Source of the DNA: Syntrophobacterales bacterium
Lineage (GTDB): Bacteria > Desulfobacterota > Desulfobaccia > Desulfobaccales > 0-14-0-80-60-11
DNA length: 7,619 nt
Assembly: GCA_020052215.1 (NCBI GenBank)
Contig: JAGVPN010000442.1
Span: forward strand, 1-7,619
Direction: 5' to 3'
How positions within the stretch are numbered: the stretch's first letter is position 1; the number at the start of each line of letters is the position of its first letter. Positions 4,857 to 7,619 of this stretch are shown here, piece after piece. The notes below the pieces were generated by a model that was not told the origin of the DNA, made no database searches, and saw nothing but the letters and a program-made list of their open reading frames with translations. The position numbers and the translations under genes are program-made.

Positions 4857-5819
4857 TTAAAACTGGATTTCGAACAGCGAGCTGATGGAGTCCTCCTGGT
4901 GGATGCGCACAATGGCCTGGGCCAGGAGGGGCGCCACCGGCAGTTGCACGATTTTGGGGCACTTTTGGGCCGCCTCGCTCAAGGGAATGGTGTCAGTGAC
5001 CACCAGGCGGTGCATGGGGGAGTTTTTGACCCGCTCCACCGCCGGCCCGGAGAGCACGGCGTGGGTGCAGCAGGCGTTGACGTTGCGGGCGCCTTGCTGG
5101 ACGATGACCCCGGCCGCTTCGCTCAAGGTGCCGCCGGTGTCGATAATATCATCCAGAATGACCACGTCCTTGCCCAGGACCTCGCCGATGAGATTCATGG
5201 CCTTGGCCTGGCCCGGGGCATCCCGGCGCTTGTCAATCAACCCCAGAGTGGCGGTAAGGCGCTTGGCGTAAGCCCGGGCCCGGGGCACCCCCCCGGCGTC
5301 CGGCGAGACGATGGCCAGGTCGTCCTGAAAATTCTCCCGGATATAGGGAATCATGACGGGGGAGGCGTAGAGATTGTCCACCGGAATATCGAAAAAGCCC
5401 TGAATCTGCCCCACGTGCAGGTCCATGGTGAGAACGCGTTGGGCCCCGGCGGTGGACAGGAGATCGGCCACCAGCTTGGCGGTGATGGGCACCCGGGGCG
5501 CCACCTTGCGGTCCTGGCGGGCATAGCCGAAATAGGGGATGACCGCCGTGATCCGCCGGGCCGAGGCCCGTTTCACCGCGTCGATCATCAGCAGGAGTTC
5601 CATCAGGTTGTGGTTGGTGGGAGGACAGGTGGACTGGATCAGGAAAACGTCCCGGCCCCGAACATTATCGGCGATTTCCACCCGGATCTCCCCGTCACTG
5701 AAGGTGCTGACCAGGGCCTGCCCTAGGGGCAGGGAGAGGTGGTCGCAGATTTTGTGAGCCAGTTCCCGGGTGGAATTGCCCGTAAAGATACGGATATTGT
5801 TATTGAGCGCCGCATGCAT
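4857..5819 (-). CDS. prs: Ribose-phosphate pyrophosphokinase (PRPP synthetase)
   Basis: The 320-residue cytosolic enzyme makes PRPP from ribose 5-phosphate and ATP for purine, pyrimidine, His, Trp and NAD synthesis. All class I landmarks are present: FTGNS near the N-terminus (12-16), [10 protein letters not shown] (40-49), the catalytic flexible-loop region FGYARQDRK (97-105), [20 protein letters not shown] (133-152), SPDAGGV (172-178), the IDKRR segment (195-199) and the PRPP-binding loop [10 protein letters not shown] (222-231). Small departures from the common forms are Val in DLH(V)GQ, often Ala, and Pro after AGGV; neither removes a catalytic residue. The ATG at 5819-5817 gives the expected length, although only a weak purine stretch precedes it. 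It follows sfsA by 47 nt on the same strand and is probably cotranscribed with it. Downstream it converges on the receiver gene. Confidence 0.97.
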   Translation of the reverse strand: MHAALNNNIRIFTGNSTRELAHKICDHLSLPLGQALVSTFSDGEIRVEIADNVRGRDVFLIQSTCPPTNHNLMELLLMIDAVKRASARRITAVIPYFGYARQDRKVAPRVPITAKLVADLLSTAGAQRVLTMDLHVGQIQGFFDIPVDNLYASPVMIPYIRENFQDDLAIVSPDAGGVPRARAYAKRLTATLGLIDKRRDAPGQAKAMNLIGEVLGKDVVILDDIIDTGGTLSEAAGVIVQQGARNVNACCTHAVLSGPAVERVKNSPMHRLVVTDTIPLSEAAQKCPKIVQLPVAPLLAQAIVRIHQEDSISSLFEIQF

Positions 5820-5866
5820 AGGTTAAGGTCTCGTGAGTATTCGGTGTGAAATTTGTTGCAAGTAAT

Positions 5867-6565
5867 TTATGTTAAATCAAAGGGGAGGGGAGACGCAAGG
5901 GTAATTTCCGGTGGAGCGATTTTTTCCTGCAGCACCAGGATATTGACGCCGTGCGCCACCGCAGTGGCCAGTTCCCGGGCATAGGCCGGATCGATGGCGG
6001 CGGCGGGTCGCAACACCTGGGCGTCGTGGCGCTGGACCACGAAGACGTTCCAGGCCTGGTGTCCCTGCCCCACCAACTCCCTCAAATGCTCCAGGTGGCG
6101 GCGCCCCCGGCTGGTCACCCCATCAGGAAAGAGCGCCACCCCATCTTCCACCCAGGTGACGCTCTTGACTTCGAGAAACAGGAGTTTCCCTTCCACCTCC
6201 AGGACAAAATCCAGCCGGCTGCCCTGGGGTATGGTAACCTCGGCCCGGACCCGCGAGGGCAACGGCAAGCCCGGGAGGCCATCTGCGGCCAGGGCCTCCG
6301 CCACCAGGCGGTTGGGGACCAGGGTGTCGATGCAAATCCAGCCCGCGGCTCCCCGGACAAAGCGCCAGGTATAGTCGGTTTTGCGCCCCGGGCGAGCATC
6401 GTGAGTCAGGAGGATCTCTTGACCAGGATCGAGACAGCCGGTCAGGGCGCCGGAATTAGGCACATGGACCCAGACGCGGCGGTGGTCCGGCAATTCCACC
6501 CGGGCCAGGAAGCGTTGCCGACGCTCCAGGAATCGGGCGGGAATCAGGGGAGAAGAAAAACGCAC
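5867..6565 (-). CDS. sfsA: SfsA family DNA-binding/nuclease-like protein
   Basis: The 232-residue protein matches SfsA in length and motifs. It has an N-terminal OB-like part with LIPARFLERRQRFLARVEL (7-25) and the signature HVPNSGALTGCLDPG (34-48). A PD-(D/E)xK-type core follows, with SRLDF (D119), LEVKSVT (E132, K134), and VEDGVALFPDGVTSRGRRHL (139-158). SfsA was first linked to maltose gene expression in E. coli ('sugar fermentation stimulation'). The active-site-like residues suggest a nuclease fold, but its physiological role is unsettled. The start is GTG 6565, the only sensible in-frame start before an upstream stop; no clear Shine-Dalgarno is visible. It lies 47 nt upstream of prs and 108 nt after the outer-membrane-like gene on the same strand. 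Confidence 0.95.
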   Translation of the reverse strand: MRFSSPLIPARFLERRQRFLARVELPDHRRVWVHVPNSGALTGCLDPGQEILLTHDARPGRKTDYTWRFVRGAAGWICIDTLVPNRLVAEALAADGLPGLPLPSRVRAEVTIPQGSRLDFVLEVEGKLLFLEVKSVTWVEDGVALFPDGVTSRGRRHLEHLRELVGQGHQAWNVFVVQRHDAQVLRPAAAIDPAYARELATAVAHGVNILVLQEKIAPPEITLASPLPFDLT

Positions 6566-6673
6566 CGTTGCAGGCGGACAGGCGGGCGGAAATTATTTGC
6601 ATGATTCTTAATTAGCTGCATGTCAGATATGGAAATTCCGGGTTATGAGGGAAACTGATGGGGAAACCATCCA

Positions 6674-7273
6674 CTAGAAGGCATACCAGACCCGGAACCA
6701 GTTTTGCAGGTCTTTGCCCTGGTCCCGATTACCGGTCTCCAACTGGCTCTTTAAGAGGAAATTCCACCGTCCCAGGTCGTATTTGAGTTCCGGACCAAAG
6801 CCCACAAGCGGACTACCCAGGGAGCGCTGGAACGGGAAGCCCTCTTCGGAAGGGCGGTACAGATAGCTGTTGAGCCCCACCCGCAGGTTTGGCACCAGGC
6901 GGTAGTCCATGGCGTATTTCATGTAGAGCGGTGATTTACTGAGGGGCTGCGGGTCGCCGGGGGTTGGTTCCCGGTTATATCGAATGGAGATATTGAGCTC
7001 CGTATTGAGGGGCAGCTTGACTCTGGCGTCACCACCCTCATTATGGAGTTGCAGAGACGGAACGGCTTGGACGCCGGGGCGATTAGGGCCAGCCTGGGGC
7101 TGGGGTTTTTCGCCGAACATCTGAGTTCCCAGAGAACTCTGGGCCTCAATGGGGAGAATGGGAAGCGATCTTAAGGCGTAGTCTCCAGCGACCACCCCCG
7201 GCGCCGGGACGCAGATAAGCAGTAACAGCCAGAAAGCTGTTAATAGCCAGGCTATCCCCCATTTCGCCTGCAT
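6674..7273 (-). CDS. Hypothetical exported outer-membrane-like protein
   Basis: I do not recognise this 199-residue protein. It begins with a signal peptide: K4, then a hydrophobic core (about 7-22), then a likely signal peptidase I site after A29 (V27-V28-A29). A proline-rich segment (about 55-75) follows. From about residue 84 there are alternating, beta-prone stretches (RVKLPLNTELNISIRYN, LYMKYAMDYRLV, LRVGLNSYLYRP, GFGPELKYDLGRWNFLLKSQLET). The chain ends NWFRVWYAF, with a terminal Phe and aromatic alternation, the classic recognition signal for BAM-assembled outer-membrane proteins. At this length it could form a small 6-8-strand barrel or be the remnant of a larger one. It follows hemC by 88 nt on the same strand with its own promoter-like sequence, and its ribosome-binding site falls in a hairpin (7277-7294). 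Confidence 0.72.
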   Translation of the reverse strand: MQAKWGIAWLLTAFWLLLLICVPAPGVVAGDYALRSLPILPIEAQSSLGTQMFGEKPQPQAGPNRPGVQAVPSLQLHNEGGDARVKLPLNTELNISIRYNREPTPGDPQPLSKSPLYMKYAMDYRLVPNLRVGLNSYLYRPSEEGFPFQRSLGSPLVGFGPELKYDLGRWNFLLKSQLETGNRDQGKDLQNWFRVWYAF

Positions 7274-7276
7274 TGC

Positions 7277-7294
7277 TGGAATCCCCCGATTCCA
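7277..7294 (-). promoter_or_regulatory. Hairpin enclosing the Shine-Dalgarno of the outer-membrane-like gene
   Basis: On the minus strand, TGGAATC and GATTCCA form a perfect 7-bp stem with loop GGGG, ending 3 nt before the ATG at 7273. The only Shine-Dalgarno-like sequence (GGGGGA) lies in the loop and the start of the 3' arm. Folding could therefore hinder ribosome access or present the site in the loop. No T tract follows on either strand, so it is not a terminator. Confidence 0.45.
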
Positions 7295-7318
7295 TTAAAA
7301 AATAATTCTATTTGGCTA

Positions 7319-7347
7319 AAAATATAACATAATTACAAGAAAGTCAA
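7319..7347 (-). promoter_or_regulatory. Sigma-70-like promoter for the outer-membrane-like gene
   Basis: Read leftward, TTGACT (7347-7342, 5 of 6 to consensus) is followed after 17 bp by TATTTT (7324-7319). An overlapping TATATT at 7326-7321 would give a 15-bp spacer instead. The stretch is strikingly AT-rich against its GC-rich surroundings. Transcription would start near 7311, giving a leader of about 38 nt that contains the hairpin at 7277-7294. Confidence 0.5.
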
Positions 7348-7361
7348 GTTAATTCTCAAAG

Positions 7362-7619
7362 TTAAATAGGCCGTCCATACAATTCGGCCAGGATTTCCCG
7401 TCCCCCCCGAGACAGCAAGGTTTCGGCCATTTGGGCGCCCAAGCCGGCCGCCTCAGCCATGGGCCCGGACCGTTGATCCCTCAGAACACGCCGGCCTTCC
7501 AGGTCGCTGATCAAAGCCGAAAGAACGAGCGAGTCCCCCGCCACCCGCCCCAGGGCCGCCACCGGCACCACGCAGCCGCCCTCCAGCCGGGCCAGAAAAG
7601 CCCGCTCGGCCGTCACCGC
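7362..7619 (-). CDS. hemC: Hydroxymethylbilane synthase (porphobilinogen deaminase), C-terminal part (partial)
   Basis: The gene enters from the right edge, and its last 85 codons plus stop are present. The visible start 'AVTAERAFLARLEGGCVVPVAA' is the conserved beginning of the HemC C-terminal domain. Its Cys (codon 7574-7572) is the residue that carries the dipyrromethane cofactor through a thioether bond. The enzyme joins four porphobilinogen molecules into hydroxymethylbilane in tetrapyrrole (haem, sirohaem, corrinoid) synthesis in the cytosol. The sequence ends AELYGRPI with TAA at 7364-7362. An internal GTG at 7616 is not the true start; the reading frame is open to the window edge. No strong terminator follows before the next promoter. 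Confidence 0.92.
   Translation of the reverse strand, partial: AVTAERAFLARLEGGCVVPVAALGRVAGDSLVLSALISDLEGRRVLRDQRSGPMAEAAGLGAQMAETLLSRGGREILAELYGRPI

Noticed and set aside
4728..5726. 332-codon plus-strand frame opposite prs
   Set aside because: The composition (Gly/His/Asp-rich) mirrors prs codons. It also runs through the intergenic hairpin repeat, so it is a shadow frame.
5951..6604. 217-codon plus-strand frame opposite sfsA
   Set aside because: It is antisense to a well-conserved sfsA and has no family features.
6657..6671. GATGG/CCATC hairpin after the outer-membrane-like gene as terminator
   Set aside because: The stem is only 5 bp and no T tract follows it in the direction of transcription.

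Overview
This is a GC-rich bacterial window with densely packed genes on both strands. Its housekeeping block (hemC, an outer-membrane-like protein, sfsA, prs), its Gram-negative outer-membrane signature, and its ErcA/PocR-type signalling block suggest a deep-branching proteobacterium. A Desulfobacterota (former Deltaproteobacteria) lineage is my best guess. That assignment is an inference from gene style, not proof.

Left part (1-4562). The 5' end of an NDP-forming acyl-CoA synthetase gene runs leftward off the edge (1-85). A 444-bp divergent intergenic region (86-529) holds several hairpins and two dispersed-repeat copies. It is followed by a rightward cluster: an iron-containing alcohol dehydrogenase of the ErcA regulatory type (530-1681); an overlapping soluble PAS-PocR-PAS histidine kinase (1665-3845); a decayed N-terminal stub of a NarL-type response regulator overlapping the kinase stop by ATGA (from 3842); a run of short palindromes (3917-4127); and a receiver-only response regulator (4173-4562). 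The likely job of this cluster is to sense a small alcohol or related compound through the PocR domain (ligand unknown), with the ErcA-like protein as enzyme or signalling partner. The divergent acyl-CoA synthetase would fit an alcohol-to-acid-to-acyl-CoA route.

Middle (4563-4856). A convergent non-coding spacer contains two adjacent copies of a hairpin repeat also present near 290, and a short protein-like remnant.

Right part (4857-7619), all leftward. The 3' end of hemC (porphobilinogen deaminase) comes first in transcription order, then an AT-rich promoter region, a 199-residue exported protein with an outer-membrane beta-barrel C-terminal signature, sfsA, and prs (PRPP synthetase). sfsA and prs are 47 nt apart and may be cotranscribed.

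The points most worth a second look are the ErcA/PocR-kinase pair with its broken response regulator, and the modular hairpin array that sits where the rest of that regulator should be. I saw no tRNA, rRNA, CRISPR array or transposase gene.
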